Source of the DNA: Chloroflexota bacterium | GTDB lineage: Bacteria > Chloroflexota > Anaerolineae > Anaerolineales > VGOW01 | Reading direction: 5' to 3' | Length of the DNA stretch: 64,000 bases | Assembly (NCBI GenBank): GCA_016197225.1 | Contig: JACPWC010000065.1 | Span: forward strand, 28,882 to 92,881 | Notes under the pieces: generated by a model | The model's database searches: none | The model's input: only the letters and a program-made list of their open reading frames with translations | What the model was told of the DNA's origin: nothing | Shown: positions 35,208-43,620 of the stretch, one piece after another | Numbering within the stretch: position 1 is the first letter of the stretch | Layout: every line of letters begins with the position of its first letter | Made by a program: the position numbers and the translations under genes

Positions 35208-35314
35208 TCTAATCCGACCATCGTCTTTGGTTCTAAGTTGCCCTGCCTCTGCCGGGAAACCTCCCCAGCAGAATTAAAGACAATGCAAAGAACAAAGGCA
35301 GGTGGCGGATTAGA
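35208..35314. repeat. 107-bp inverted-repeat element, copy C
   Basis: It begins TCTAATCCG and ends TGGCGGATTAGA, is 107 bases long like copies A and B, and keeps the central CTGCCGGGAA/CCAGCAGAA hairpin while the arms have diverged. It lies in the 400-base gap between ctaC and korB, which otherwise holds the cox promoter and the korB terminator. Confidence 0.7.
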
Positions 35315-35330
35315 TGCCGCCCCCGAAAAT

Positions 35331-35361
35331 AAAAACCGCCCCAACACATCGTCGGGGCGGC
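35331..35361 (-). terminator. Terminator of korAB
   Basis: Stem CCGCCCC/GGGGCGG (35337-35361) followed on the minus strand by TTTTTATTTT. Confidence 0.75.
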
Positions 35362-35367
35362 GTTACT

Positions 35368-35395
35368 GTAGGGGCGATTCATGAATCGCCCTTAC
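35368..35395. repeat. GGGGCGATT hairpin repeat
   Basis: GTAGGGGCGATTCAT and ATGAATCGCCCTTAC form a hairpin that overlaps the korB stop codon. Related to 30487-30515. Confidence 0.6.
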
Positions 35396-36438
35396 TTCAT
35401 CCCCTCCATCAACTTCACCAGCGAGTCTTTCGACGGGCGAAGTTTGGCGGCGGGCAGGTGAACCAGCGGCGTCTCCGGCAGGTGCTCCTGTTCGCGCAGG
35501 TCGGCGCGAGACTGGTTAATGTAGATCAGGCCGGTGATGAACTGTTGCTTGTGCTTGGCCTCTTCCAGCAGTTTGATGGCGGCCATGCGGTCGGTGGCGT
35601 CGTGCGCGCGATCCAGCTTCTTGAGCACAATCTTTGAGCCGTCATGCAGTTCCACTTCTTTGGCCTCGCCGGGCGCGTAGTCTACTATGATCTCTTCAAA
35701 GTACGGAACGAAGGTGGCGTCAATGACGTGCTCGTTGTGAGCCTTGCCCCACGAATAGGACTTGGTCGACTCGTCCTTGTCGTTGAAGGTCACACACGGG
35801 CTGATGATGTCGAGCACCGCCGTGCCCTTGAACGAGAGCGCCGCCTTGAGCAGAGTCGTCACCTGCTTGGGGTCGCCGGCGAAAGAGCGGGCCACAAAAC
35901 CGCAGTCGGCCACAATCGCCTCCAGGCACAAATCAATGGGCGGCAATTCATTGATGCCTGCGTGCTTCAATTCCTGGCCGACGTCGGACGTGGCTGAGAA
36001 CTGGCCTTTGGTAAGGCCGTACACGCCGTTGTTCTCGATGATATAAACCATCGGCGCGTTGCGGCGAATGGCGTGCTTGAACTGGCCGAAGCCGATGCTG
36101 CCGGTGTCGCCGTCACCGCTTACCCCGATGCCGGTGAGTTCGCGATTGGCGACCATGGCCCCGGTGGCTACCGACGGCATGCGCCCGTGCAAAGAGTTGA
36201 AGCCGTGCGAGCGGCTGAGGAAGTAAGCCGGGCTTTTGCTGGAACAGCCAATGCCGCTGAACTTGGCAATGAATTCCGAGCGGATGCCCAGATCAAAGCA
36301 AGCATCAATAATGCGAGCCGAGATCGAGTCGTGGCCGCAGCCGTTGCACAGCGTAGACTCCAGCCCTTTGTAAACGGCCTTCTCCAGGCCGAGCTTGTTT
36401 ACCTTTGTGTTGCTTTTGGGAGCATTTACAGTTGTCAT
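35392..36438 (-). CDS. korB: 2-oxoacid:ferredoxin oxidoreductase, beta subunit
   Basis: The 348-residue thiamine-diphosphate subunit has the ThDP motif GDGDTGSIGFGQFKHAIRRN and cysteines for one [4Fe-4S] cluster (CNGCGH, GIGCSSK, ISPCVTF). With the alpha subunit it oxidises 2-oxoglutarate or a related acid to acyl-CoA with ferredoxin as acceptor. The start at 36438 follows the korA stop by one base; a longer ORF start is internal to korA. Confidence 0.92.
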   Translation of the reverse strand: MTTVNAPKSNTKVNKLGLEKAVYKGLESTLCNGCGHDSISARIIDACFDLGIRSEFIAKFSGIGCSSKSPAYFLSRSHGFNSLHGRMPSVATGAMVANRELTGIGVSGDGDTGSIGFGQFKHAIRRNAPMVYIIENNGVYGLTKGQFSATSDVGQELKHAGINELPPIDLCLEAIVADCGFVARSFAGDPKQVTTLLKAALSFKGTAVLDIISPCVTFNDKDESTKSYSWGKAHNEHVIDATFVPYFEEIIVDYAPGEAKEVELHDGSKIVLKKLDRAHDATDRMAAIKLLEEAKHKQQFITGLIYINQSRADLREQEHLPETPLVHLPAAKLRPSKDSLVKLMEGMK

Positions 36439-36439
36439 C

Positions 36440-38272
36440 TTAGGCCTCCATCTTTTCCAAAGCTTCAACAATCCAGCGGGCCGTCAGCGGCAAGCCGTCG
36501 TTGTGATTAAGCGGGAACACTCGGCCCGCCAGTTCGGGCGCGTCGAGGCGCACCAACTGCGCCACCTGAGCGTCGGTGTTTAATTCCACCACGTAAACCC
36601 GGTCGTGAGCGCGAATGAACGATTCGACGGACTCGGAGAGCGGCAGGGCGCGCAGGCGCAGGTAAGAAGTCTTGACGCCTTTGGCCGCCAGCCGGCTCCG
36701 GGCCTCAATGATGGCCGGGTCGGTCGAGCCGTAGCCGATGAGGCCGATTTCAGCGCCCTCGACTCGATCTTCAACCGGGGCGGGCGCCAACTTGCGGGCC
36801 GTCTCAAACTTGCGGCCCAACCGTTCCATATTCTTCTCCCAGTCTTCGGGGCGTTCACTGTAAGTAGCCATTTCGGTGTGGCCGGTGCCACGGGTGAAGT
36901 AGGCCGCCATTGGATGATCGGTGCCCGGCAGGGTCCGCCACCCAATTCCGTCGCCGTCCACGTCGCGGTATCGCGCCCACTTGCCGCCGAGTCGCTCCAA
37001 ATCTTCTTTCGTCAACACTTTGCCGCGATCCATTTCACCTTCAGGATAATCGAACGGCTCACTCATCCACTGGTTCATGCCAATGTCGAGATCGCTGAGA
37101 ATGAAGACCGGCGTCTGCAAACGCTCGGCCAGGTCGAAGGCGCGCCAGCCAAACTCAAAGCACTCCTTCACCGAGCCGGGCAGAAGGATCACATTTTTCG
37201 TGTCGCCGTGGCCTAAAAAGTAAGTGGGGAGCACATCGCCCTGTGAGACGCGCGTGGGCAAGCCGGTGCTGGGACCCATGCGTTGAATGTCCCAGATCAC
37301 GGCGGGGATTTCGGCGAAGTAGCCGTAGCCGGCAAACTCGCTCATGAGCGAAATGCCGGGGCCGGAGGTGGACGTCATGGAGCGCGCGCCCGCCCACCCG
37401 GCGCCGAGCACCATGCCCAGCGCGGCCAGTTCGTCCTCGGCCTGAACGACGCTGTAAGTCGGCGTCTTGTTTTCAGGATCGGTGCGCAAGCTGGGCAGAT
37501 AAAAGTTGAGGGCGTCGGCCAGGCTGGTGGCGGGCGTGATGGGATACCAGGCCACGAACGACACGCCGCCGTAAATCGCGCCGAGGGCGGCGGCGGTGTT
37601 GCCATCAATCATAATGAGTCCTCCGGTGTTATTCATGCGCTCGACTTTGAACGAGTCGTTCTTGGTGAGAGTCTCTTTAGCCCAGTCAATGGCGGCGTTA
37701 ATCGTCTTGATGTTCGGCTCGATGGCTTTGGCCTTGCCTTTGAACTGCCAGGTGAGGGCGGCCTTGACTTCTTCCAGATCGATGCCCAGCAGGTAAATCA
37801 ACACACCCACGTAAGCCATGTTTTCGGCGTAGCCTCTCAGCTTGCCGGCCAGACCTGAAGCATCGGCCAGTTTGCCCGCCGGAATCTTATAGAAGGTTAT
37901 ATCGTCGCGGTTCGGGGTATAGCCGAGCGAATCGGAATACACGCACACGCCGCCCGATTCCAGCTTCTGCACGTCGTCAAGCACCGTAGCTTTGTTCATT
38001 GCCACCAGAACTTCGGCGCGCTGGCGGCGGGCGATGAAGCCCTCTTTGCTGGCGCGAATTGTGTACCAGGTGGGCAGGCCTTGAATGTTGGACGGGAACA
38101 GGTTCTTGCCGCTCACCGGGATGCCCATTTTGAACAAGGCGCGCAGGAGGGTGGCGTTGGCGGTCTGACTGCCCGATCCGTTTTTGGTGGCGATGGTGAT
38201 CGAAAAATCGTTCACCACCGGTTCGCCCGCCTTTGTTCGGGCCGGGTTGGGTTGTGTTTCAGCGATGGTCAT
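36440..38272 (-). CDS. korA: 2-oxoacid:ferredoxin oxidoreductase, gamma-alpha fusion subunit
   Basis: The 610-residue protein joins an N-terminal gamma-type domain (ITIATKNGSGSQTANATLLRAL, about 25-190) to the alpha pyrimidine-binding domain (from about 225: GNTAAALGAIYGGVSFVAWYPITPATSLAD). This is the two-subunit KorA plan of aerobes and facultative organisms. AAGGAG precedes the ATG by 8 bases. Substrate is most likely 2-oxoglutarate; pyruvate cannot be excluded, although pdhABC is present at 51.9 kb. Confidence 0.92.
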   Translation of the reverse strand: MTIAETQPNPARTKAGEPVVNDFSITIATKNGSGSQTANATLLRALFKMGIPVSGKNLFPSNIQGLPTWYTIRASKEGFIARRQRAEVLVAMNKATVLDDVQKLESGGVCVYSDSLGYTPNRDDITFYKIPAGKLADASGLAGKLRGYAENMAYVGVLIYLLGIDLEEVKAALTWQFKGKAKAIEPNIKTINAAIDWAKETLTKNDSFKVERMNNTGGLIMIDGNTAAALGAIYGGVSFVAWYPITPATSLADALNFYLPSLRTDPENKTPTYSVVQAEDELAALGMVLGAGWAGARSMTSTSGPGISLMSEFAGYGYFAEIPAVIWDIQRMGPSTGLPTRVSQGDVLPTYFLGHGDTKNVILLPGSVKECFEFGWRAFDLAERLQTPVFILSDLDIGMNQWMSEPFDYPEGEMDRGKVLTKEDLERLGGKWARYRDVDGDGIGWRTLPGTDHPMAAYFTRGTGHTEMATYSERPEDWEKNMERLGRKFETARKLAPAPVEDRVEGAEIGLIGYGSTDPAIIEARSRLAAKGVKTSYLRLRALPLSESVESFIRAHDRVYVVELNTDAQVAQLVRLDAPELAGRVFPLNHNDGLPLTARWIVEALEKMEA

Positions 38273-38299
38273 TTCAAAAAACTCCTTGGGTGTAATGCG

Positions 38300-38336
38300 T
38301 ATTAAACTTTATCGGAAATTGACCAAAGGACTGACG
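38300..38336 (-). promoter_or_regulatory. korA promoter with candidate GntR site
   Basis: On the minus strand TTGGTC and TAATAC are 16 bases apart. Between them lies TTTCCGATAAAG, which shares the core TCCGATAAA with the palindrome in front of the gntR gene. Binding there would block RNA polymerase. Confidence 0.45.
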
Positions 38337-38414
38337 GGCTTGGCTTTATTCTCGATAGAGTCCATTGTGTATTGCGTATTCCGTATTCTTGTGCAATACG
38401 AAATACGTTTAAAT

Positions 38415-39110
38415 TCAGGCCGCCGCCATGCCATTTCGTTCTTCGGGCATAACGCGGTGGCGAAGCAGGTTGGTGTGCTCGTTCAACAACGCCCGGCCCG
38501 AGTCGGCGTCACCTTCGAGGATCGAGTCGACAATGCGTTGGTGATAGTCCCACACTTCGCGTAAATACTGATAATCCGAAAACAGGTTCAACTCAACCGC
38601 TTCGTAGGCTTCCCAATATGCCTCCAGCAGGCCTTTGACGAACGGGTTGTTGAGGCGGCTAAAGATCAGCAGATGCAGATTCTTGTGCTCGGCGTGCGGA
38701 ATCTGGATCGTCGCCCCATTCAACTTGGCCCAGGCTGACTGCATCAGGGTTTTGAGTTCTTGCTTGTCGTCGTCGGTCAGCAGGGCCACCGCCTCGTGCC
38801 AGAAACTTGATTCGATGTGGTTGCGCAGGGCGCTGAAGTGTTGGAAGTAATCGGGGTCGGTGGCCAGGGCAAAGAGCAGGCTGTAGCGAACGGCGGGCAG
38901 GAAGTCGTAGACCTCCAGCCTCATACCGGTTCGCGGGCGCACATCCACAATGCCCAGACTTCGAGCCACTTCCATTTGCTCGCGCAATTTGCCTACGCTG
39001 ATATTGAGTTTGTCGCTGAGGTCGCCCAATGTCGGAAGCTGATTTCCTGGCTGATAGCCGCTGGAAACAATATGGCGAAGAAAGTCGGAGTCGAGTTCAC
39101 TAAGCTTCAT
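38415..39110 (-). CDS. GntR-family regulator, FadR/FCD type
   Basis: The 231-residue protein has an N-terminal winged helix (GNQLPTLGDLSDKLNISVGKLREQMEVARSLGIVDVRPRTGMRLE) and a C-terminal all-helical FCD ligand domain with metal-binding-type residues (HAEHKNLHLLIFSRLNNP, REVWDYHQRIVDSILEGD). It lies upstream of korAB on the same strand and probably controls it and itself through the TCCGATAAA sites. The ligand is likely an organic acid (inference). Confidence 0.85.
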   Translation of the reverse strand: MKLSELDSDFLRHIVSSGYQPGNQLPTLGDLSDKLNISVGKLREQMEVARSLGIVDVRPRTGMRLEVYDFLPAVRYSLLFALATDPDYFQHFSALRNHIESSFWHEAVALLTDDDKQELKTLMQSAWAKLNGATIQIPHAEHKNLHLLIFSRLNNPFVKGLLEAYWEAYEAVELNLFSDYQYLREVWDYHQRIVDSILEGDADSGRALLNEHTNLLRHRVMPEERNGMAAA

Positions 39111-39112
39111 CT

Positions 39113-39168
39113 GATTTATCGGATAAATCGAATTGTTGATATTTTAGCCAGATTATCAGGTCTGTCAA
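39113..39168 (-). promoter_or_regulatory. gntR promoter and palindromic operator
   Basis: TTGACA (39168-39163) and TAAAAT (39146-39141) are 16 bases apart. The perfect 8-bp inverted repeat GATTTATC-C-GATAAATC (39129-39113, minus strand) sits just after the start point and two bases before the ATG, a classic autorepression site. Confidence 0.65.
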
Positions 39169-39183
39169 TCGGATGATTCTTCT

Positions 39184-40809
39184 TCACCTCAACATCAACG
39201 CATACTCCGTCAATTTCGGAATGATGCCGGCGGCGTCGAATGATTGCCACGACGAGCCGCCAGAGATATTGAAGATCGTCGCCCCGATCACGTACGAGTC
39301 TTGCCTGAGCAGGCTGTCGTACCAGGCCAACTGATCCACGTAAAAAGATGTCGGGTCGGTCACGCCCAAATCCGAGCCCCAGTAATCCCAGAAGCCCATC
39401 CAGCCTTGCGCATTGCTATAGCCGGGCCGCTGGCCCGCCCCCGCCCCGCCGTCAATGCCGGCTTCCGAGATCACCAGCGGAATGTTCAGGCCGCGTGGCA
39501 ACAAAATGTCGCGATACAAAAAGCGATAGCGCCCGGCCAGCGGGCCGCGATCCAAATAGGCCGGAACCGGAGGGTGGCCGTAACTTTCGGGCAGGCCCTG
39601 CCCCCACCACAAATACATTGTCGGCGCGCCATACTCGTGCGTCGTCAAAATCGCGCCACAACGAATGCCCGCCTCAATCGCCGGAACGAAAGCCTCGAAC
39701 TGCCAGGGTTCCGGCGTGCCGGTGGAGAACGCGCCGATGGCGGCCTTCAAGCCATGCTTCTGCATCTCGCAAGCCCGCGCCGCCTCGAACTGGGCGTACC
39801 ATTCGTAATTCGGATAAGTCACCTCGTTCCAGCCTTCCCAGTAATTCACGTAATCCTTGTGTTGCAAATAGCGCGGCAGTTGCTCATTCACGAAATCAAT
39901 CGCCCGTTGGGCCGCGTCGCCGCCGCCAATGTTCTCCTGTGGCACCACGAATCGGCCAATGGTGATCGTGTTCGGCGAAAGCTGTTTGACATCCTTGAGA
40001 AAGCCAATGTCGTCCACGCCCTTCATCACCGGCGGGCGAACGGCGGCCACATAATCCAAGATGCCGCCCGAATTGAGCGTGACGTGAAAACCCAATTTAG
40101 TTGGGCCGGACGCTGGCGCTCTGGTTGGAAAGGCAAAAACTGACCACGTTGGACTCGGCCCGATGACCGGCCCTAGCCCACCGACTGAAATCACCGCCGT
40201 CGTCGCGGTTGCCGGGGCAACCGTCACAGTTGGGGCAACAGTGGAAGTAGGAAGACCCGGCGCTGAGGTGGCGGCGGGCGTGGCTGTAGACGCCAAACGA
40301 AACGTCGGCGTGACGGTTGGCAAAACAACGGCTGTTCCCAATCCAGGAATCTTCAACAACTGCCCTGGAAAGATCGCATCCGTCGTCAAACCATTGGCCG
40401 CTTTGAGAGCGTCCACGGTGATACCGAAGTGAAGCGAAATTTGAAAGAGCGTGTCGCCCGACTGCACAACGTAAGTGGCCGGGTTGGTGGCCGAGGCGGC
40501 TATGGTCGGAACGAAGGTGTCGGTTGGAAGAAGAGGCGCGGCGGTGTCGGCGAGGGCGGCAAGCGTCTCCGTCGGGGAGTCAAACAGAGTCGGCTCAACC
40601 GTCGGCGCAAGCGTTGAGGTTGGCAGTTCATCTTCGCCCGGAGTCGCCGATCCGGCCTGAGCCGCGATCCGAGTCAATTCCTGCGGCAGAGTAATGACCA
40701 CCGGCGCGTCAGAATTGGAAACGACGACAATCGCCCAGATGATCATGCCCAGCAGAATCGCGCCCAGAGTGATGACGACGACGATCAGAGTGCTATTAAA
40801 TTTCGACAT
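39184..40809 (-). CDS. Exported LysM protein with glycoside-hydrolase-like TIM-barrel domain
   Basis: The 541-residue protein has an N-terminal membrane helix (about 8-30), a Thr/Pro linker, one LysM module (TYVVQSGDTLFQISLHFGITV to LKIPG, about 128-172), a second linker, and a catalytic-like domain from about 240. In this domain WEGWNEVTYPNYEW and PLVISEAGIDGG provide two Glu typical of clan-A glycosidases. It probably acts at the cell wall, with LysM binding peptidoglycan. TACAAT lies 7 bases before the ATG and no ribosome site is seen, suggesting a leaderless message. Confidence 0.72.
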   Translation of the reverse strand: MSKFNSTLIVVVITLGAILLGMIIWAIVVVSNSDAPVVITLPQELTRIAAQAGSATPGEDELPTSTLAPTVEPTLFDSPTETLAALADTAAPLLPTDTFVPTIAASATNPATYVVQSGDTLFQISLHFGITVDALKAANGLTTDAIFPGQLLKIPGLGTAVVLPTVTPTFRLASTATPAATSAPGLPTSTVAPTVTVAPATATTAVISVGGLGPVIGPSPTWSVFAFPTRAPASGPTKLGFHVTLNSGGILDYVAAVRPPVMKGVDDIGFLKDVKQLSPNTITIGRFVVPQENIGGGDAAQRAIDFVNEQLPRYLQHKDYVNYWEGWNEVTYPNYEWYAQFEAARACEMQKHGLKAAIGAFSTGTPEPWQFEAFVPAIEAGIRCGAILTTHEYGAPTMYLWWGQGLPESYGHPPVPAYLDRGPLAGRYRFLYRDILLPRGLNIPLVISEAGIDGGAGAGQRPGYSNAQGWMGFWDYWGSDLGVTDPTSFYVDQLAWYDSLLRQDSYVIGATIFNISGGSSWQSFDAAGIIPKLTEYALMLR

Positions 40810-40826
40810 GGCCGTTATTGTACTCG

Positions 40827-40864
40827 AAACAAAACGAGCCACCTCTCACGGGAGAGGCGGCTCG
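40827..40864 (-). terminator. Terminator after the cupredoxin gene
   Basis: Stem CGAGCC-A-CCTCTC (40835-40847) with GGAGAGG-C-GGCTCG, then TTTTGTTT on the minus strand. The neighbouring 40866-40933 is a GACGATAGACGACGG-type inverted repeat. Confidence 0.65.
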
Positions 40865-40936
40865 GTTGAGATGAATGACGATAGACGACGGACGGAAGAC
40901 GATGATTCGTCGTTCGTCCACCGTCTGTCGTCCAGC

Positions 40937-43201
40937 TTACGGCGCTGTCACCGTCAAGGTCATCACCATCTTGTTCGGGTGGACGCCACAACGAATGGTG
41001 AACGTGCCGGGGTTGCTGAAGGTGATGGAGGTCGTCTGGCCGGGATTGAGCGTACCGGCGTCAAAGCCGGCGATGTCTATGCTGTTCGGGAACGACAGGT
41101 ACGGCCCGTGCTGGCTGTCGAGAATTGAGAAGACAATCTTGGCGCCAGCCGGGACGGTTAACTCGGTTGGCACAAACTCGAAGTTGCGCAAGGTAACCGT
41201 CACCGGGCCGGGCGTGGCGGTGGGGCCGGCGGTGGCAGTGGGCGAGGGTGTGATGCCTGGCTCGGGCGTGGCGGTGGGCGGCGCAGGCGTGGGCAGGGCC
41301 GCCAGGTCGGCTTCGGCCAGCGCACCGACACCGGCCATGTCTTGAGCGTTGAAGTACAGCGTAAACGCGCCGCCTTCTTCGGTGGTTGCCTCAACCGTGC
41401 CGTTCCCGTTCGCGTCAATGCCGGTGAGCAATTGCCCGGCAACGCCCGGAATCTCAGTTGTGTGCGCCTTGCGGTCATCATCGGTCTTGGCTTCGTGCGC
41501 GCCCAGGCCAAGCTCAAGCAGGCGCTTCGACCAGGTGCGAATATTGCCGGCGACGGTGATCAGCTTCTGGGCCTGAGCCTTGGCGTTGTCCGAAGTGTTG
41601 GCCGAGGCCAGCACCGCGTTGGCCTGCGCTTCGATGCGGTCGGCGTAGGTAAGGAGGCCAAAGCCGTCGCCGGGGTCGTCCACAAACTGGTCGCCGTCAA
41701 AGTCAATGTAATCCGGGCTTCCCTTGCCGCTAATGATGGCGTACATGTGCTCGATATGCCGGTTCATTGAATTGCGGTCGCCGTTTTGGGCGGCGTTGTT
41801 AAGTTCGCTGGTGTGGTGAGTCAACTCTTCGGCCTGGTCGAGCAGGCCGAGCGCGTAGCCGGTGTTGTTCGGGGCGTCACCAGAAACAGCCAGCAGGGCG
41901 CGGGCCGGGCCGAGCACGTCGTCGGCGATGCGGCCACCAAACACGATCTGGTCGGACGGGTTGGCCGGCGTTGATCCAGCGGCTTCCACCGTCACGATGA
42001 AGCCGGAATACTTTGCCACCAGGTTGTCGCCGTGTCCGTCCAGATAGATGAATTGGGCGTTGTTGCCGGCATCAGCCGGGAACGCGCCGAGCGGCAGGGG
42101 CGACGTGTTGGCTCCGCCGGTGAGCCAGGCAAAGAACGTGCCGTTGATTCCGGTCGGCATGCCGGAGAGCGAAAGCTGGAAGGAGTCGTTGCGAGCCGAG
42201 GCGTCGCGGAAGATTCCGGCGCCGTTGACGCTGAGAATTTGGACTTCAAACGGCACGGGCGTGGGTTGCGGCGTCTCGGTCGGGATCGTCACCGAGGTCG
42301 GCAGGGCGGCCACCGCCCCGGCCTCCACCACGTGGATCACGCCCGCCATCCCGCTCACGCCGGGTGAACCATGATATTCGCAGTAGTATTGATAGTCGCC
42401 CACTTTGTCGAACGTGATCTCGTTAGTGGAGCCTTGCTGGAAGCCGAAAGCCGGAAACTCGTCGTTGTCGAACGTCGCCGTGTGCGCGTCGGGATCGAAG
42501 TTCTGGAAGACGACGGTTGTGCCAACCGGGATCGTCAATTCTTTGGGGACAAACTCGTAATTTGCCAGCGGGAGGGTGACTTTGCCGCCTTCGGCGACCA
42601 CGCCCGGTTCCGGGGTGGAAACCGCCACTTCTTCGCGCGGAGCAACGTACCACACGTAGTACGTGCCAAAGCCGAACAGCCCCACCAGCCAGTACAGGCC
42701 GAGGGTGATCCGCATTAAGTTCTTCCACCACGAAATGCGGAGCGCGGCTGGCAGAAGCTTGTTCATCCGCAGAAGAATGTAGATACCGCACAGAATAGTG
42801 ATAAGGCCCAGCACGCCGTGAATGGCCGAGACCAGGGTGAAGGCTTGCATAAGCCGGGCCGGGATGCCGGGAATCACCTGCCGGCCAAAAGCGCCGCCCA
42901 TGATGAAGATGACGAGAATAATATTGAAGAGAACCCATCCCGTCTGGTTGTATTGGTGAGCAGGGATGTTGCCTTGCCGGGCGAAACCGTAGCCCACCAC
43001 CAGGCCGAGGAGCAAAATAATTTCGGCCACCAGGTTGATGTCGGCGAAGAGACTGGCCCGCGTGCCGAAGAAGCCGGGCGAGCCGCCCGCTTTGTTGTTG
43101 ATGGCGGCGACGAAGAAGATGCTGGCTCCGATCAGCAAAACGCCGATGACGGCGGCCACTATCGTCTTGGTTGAGCCGCTTGGAGACTCTGACTTGGACA
43201 T
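40937..43201 (-). CDS. Multi-pass membrane protein with two cupredoxin domains
   Basis: The 754-residue protein has about five N-terminal helices (residues 12-185), then cupredoxin 1 (about 205-290) with copper ligands in PDAHTATFDND and YYCEYHGSPGVSGMAG (His, Cys, His, Met). A central domain of about 350 residues follows. It has a His-rich helical part (HHTSELNN, MNRHIEHMYAIISG) and a calcium-like IDANGNGTVEATTEEGG segment. After a Pro/Thr linker comes cupredoxin 2 (about 660-754), with SQHGPYLSF and RCGVHPNKMVM. It is probably an electron carrier or copper store linked to the oxidase. AGGAGGAAT precedes the ATG. Confidence 0.75.
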   Translation of the reverse strand: MSKSESPSGSTKTIVAAVIGVLLIGASIFFVAAINNKAGGSPGFFGTRASLFADINLVAEIILLLGLVVGYGFARQGNIPAHQYNQTGWVLFNIILVIFIMGGAFGRQVIPGIPARLMQAFTLVSAIHGVLGLITILCGIYILLRMNKLLPAALRISWWKNLMRITLGLYWLVGLFGFGTYYVWYVAPREEVAVSTPEPGVVAEGGKVTLPLANYEFVPKELTIPVGTTVVFQNFDPDAHTATFDNDEFPAFGFQQGSTNEITFDKVGDYQYYCEYHGSPGVSGMAGVIHVVEAGAVAALPTSVTIPTETPQPTPVPFEVQILSVNGAGIFRDASARNDSFQLSLSGMPTGINGTFFAWLTGGANTSPLPLGAFPADAGNNAQFIYLDGHGDNLVAKYSGFIVTVEAAGSTPANPSDQIVFGGRIADDVLGPARALLAVSGDAPNNTGYALGLLDQAEELTHHTSELNNAAQNGDRNSMNRHIEHMYAIISGKGSPDYIDFDGDQFVDDPGDGFGLLTYADRIEAQANAVLASANTSDNAKAQAQKLITVAGNIRTWSKRLLELGLGAHEAKTDDDRKAHTTEIPGVAGQLLTGIDANGNGTVEATTEEGGAFTLYFNAQDMAGVGALAEADLAALPTPAPPTATPEPGITPSPTATAGPTATPGPVTVTLRNFEFVPTELTVPAGAKIVFSILDSQHGPYLSFPNSIDIAGFDAGTLNPGQTTSITFSNPGTFTIRCGVHPNKMVMTLTVTAP

Positions 43202-43391
43202 GAAATTCCTCCTGACCTATCGTTGAGAATGATGAGACAAACAAAACCCGATTGCTTCTGTCTGATTTTAGAATAAGGAGCCGTAATTGGCAAATGAGTT
43301 TGTAATGTTTCGGCCCGCCGCCAGACAATACAGGTGTTATATCGAAAAAAGCCTTGTGCAACCTGCTTACGAAACTCTAAGATTATTGGTC

Positions 43392-43419
43392 TTGACAGGC
43401 TAAATTCGGGCGATATAAT
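43392..43419 (+). promoter_or_regulatory. Consensus promoter of the cysteine operon
   Basis: TTGACA (43392-43397) and TATAAT (43414-43419) with a 16-base spacer. The start point should fall near 43425-43427, only about five bases before the leader ORF. Confidence 0.85.
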
Positions 43420-43430
43420 CCAAAACACTT

Positions 43431-43481
43431 ATGAAGCACACAATTATGCTGGTTTGCATGTGTATGGAGCGGGGGCGCTAA
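43431..43481 (+). CDS. Cysteine-containing leader peptide of the cys operon
   Basis: A 16-codon ORF, MKHTIMLVCMCMERGR, begins about five bases after the predicted transcription start and has Cys codons TGC (43455) and TGT (43461). Its TAA (43479-43481) touches the antiterminator stem. Position, Cys codons and downstream stems fit a leader peptide whose translation senses cysteinyl-tRNA. Polycysteine leader ORFs of this kind, near-leaderless, are known from mycobacterial sulfur operons. Here the evidence is sequence only. Confidence 0.7.
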   Translation: MKHTIMLVCMCMERGR

Positions 43482-43612
43482 CCCACCTTCGCTTCTGACC
43501 AAACCCAAAAATCACCAGGCCAAATAGCGAAGAGTGGGCGCATCCCCGGAAAAGCAATCCTTTCCGATGGAGCTTTTGCGTTCCGCTCTTTTTTTCGCTA
43601 TTTGGCCTTTTT
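43482..43612 (+). promoter_or_regulatory. Transcription attenuator: mutually exclusive antiterminator and terminator
   Basis: Antiterminator: CCCACCTTCGCT (43482-43493) pairs with AGCGAAGAGTGGG (43526-43538), 12 bp with one A bulge. Terminator: AGGCCAAATAGCGAA (43517-43531) pairs perfectly with TTCGCTATTTGGCCT (43594-43608), followed by T to 43612. AGCGAA is used by both, so only one can form. A ribosome finishing the leader ORF covers the first antiterminator arm and favours termination; a ribosome stalled on Cys codons leaves it free. Confidence 0.75.
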
Positions 43613-43620
43613 GCTTAAAA

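Noticed and set aside
43431..43612. T-box or SAM riboswitch upstream of cysM
   Set aside because: No T-box sequence (AGGGTGG...) or SAM-box core is present; a Cys leader ORF with antiterminator and terminator explains the region.
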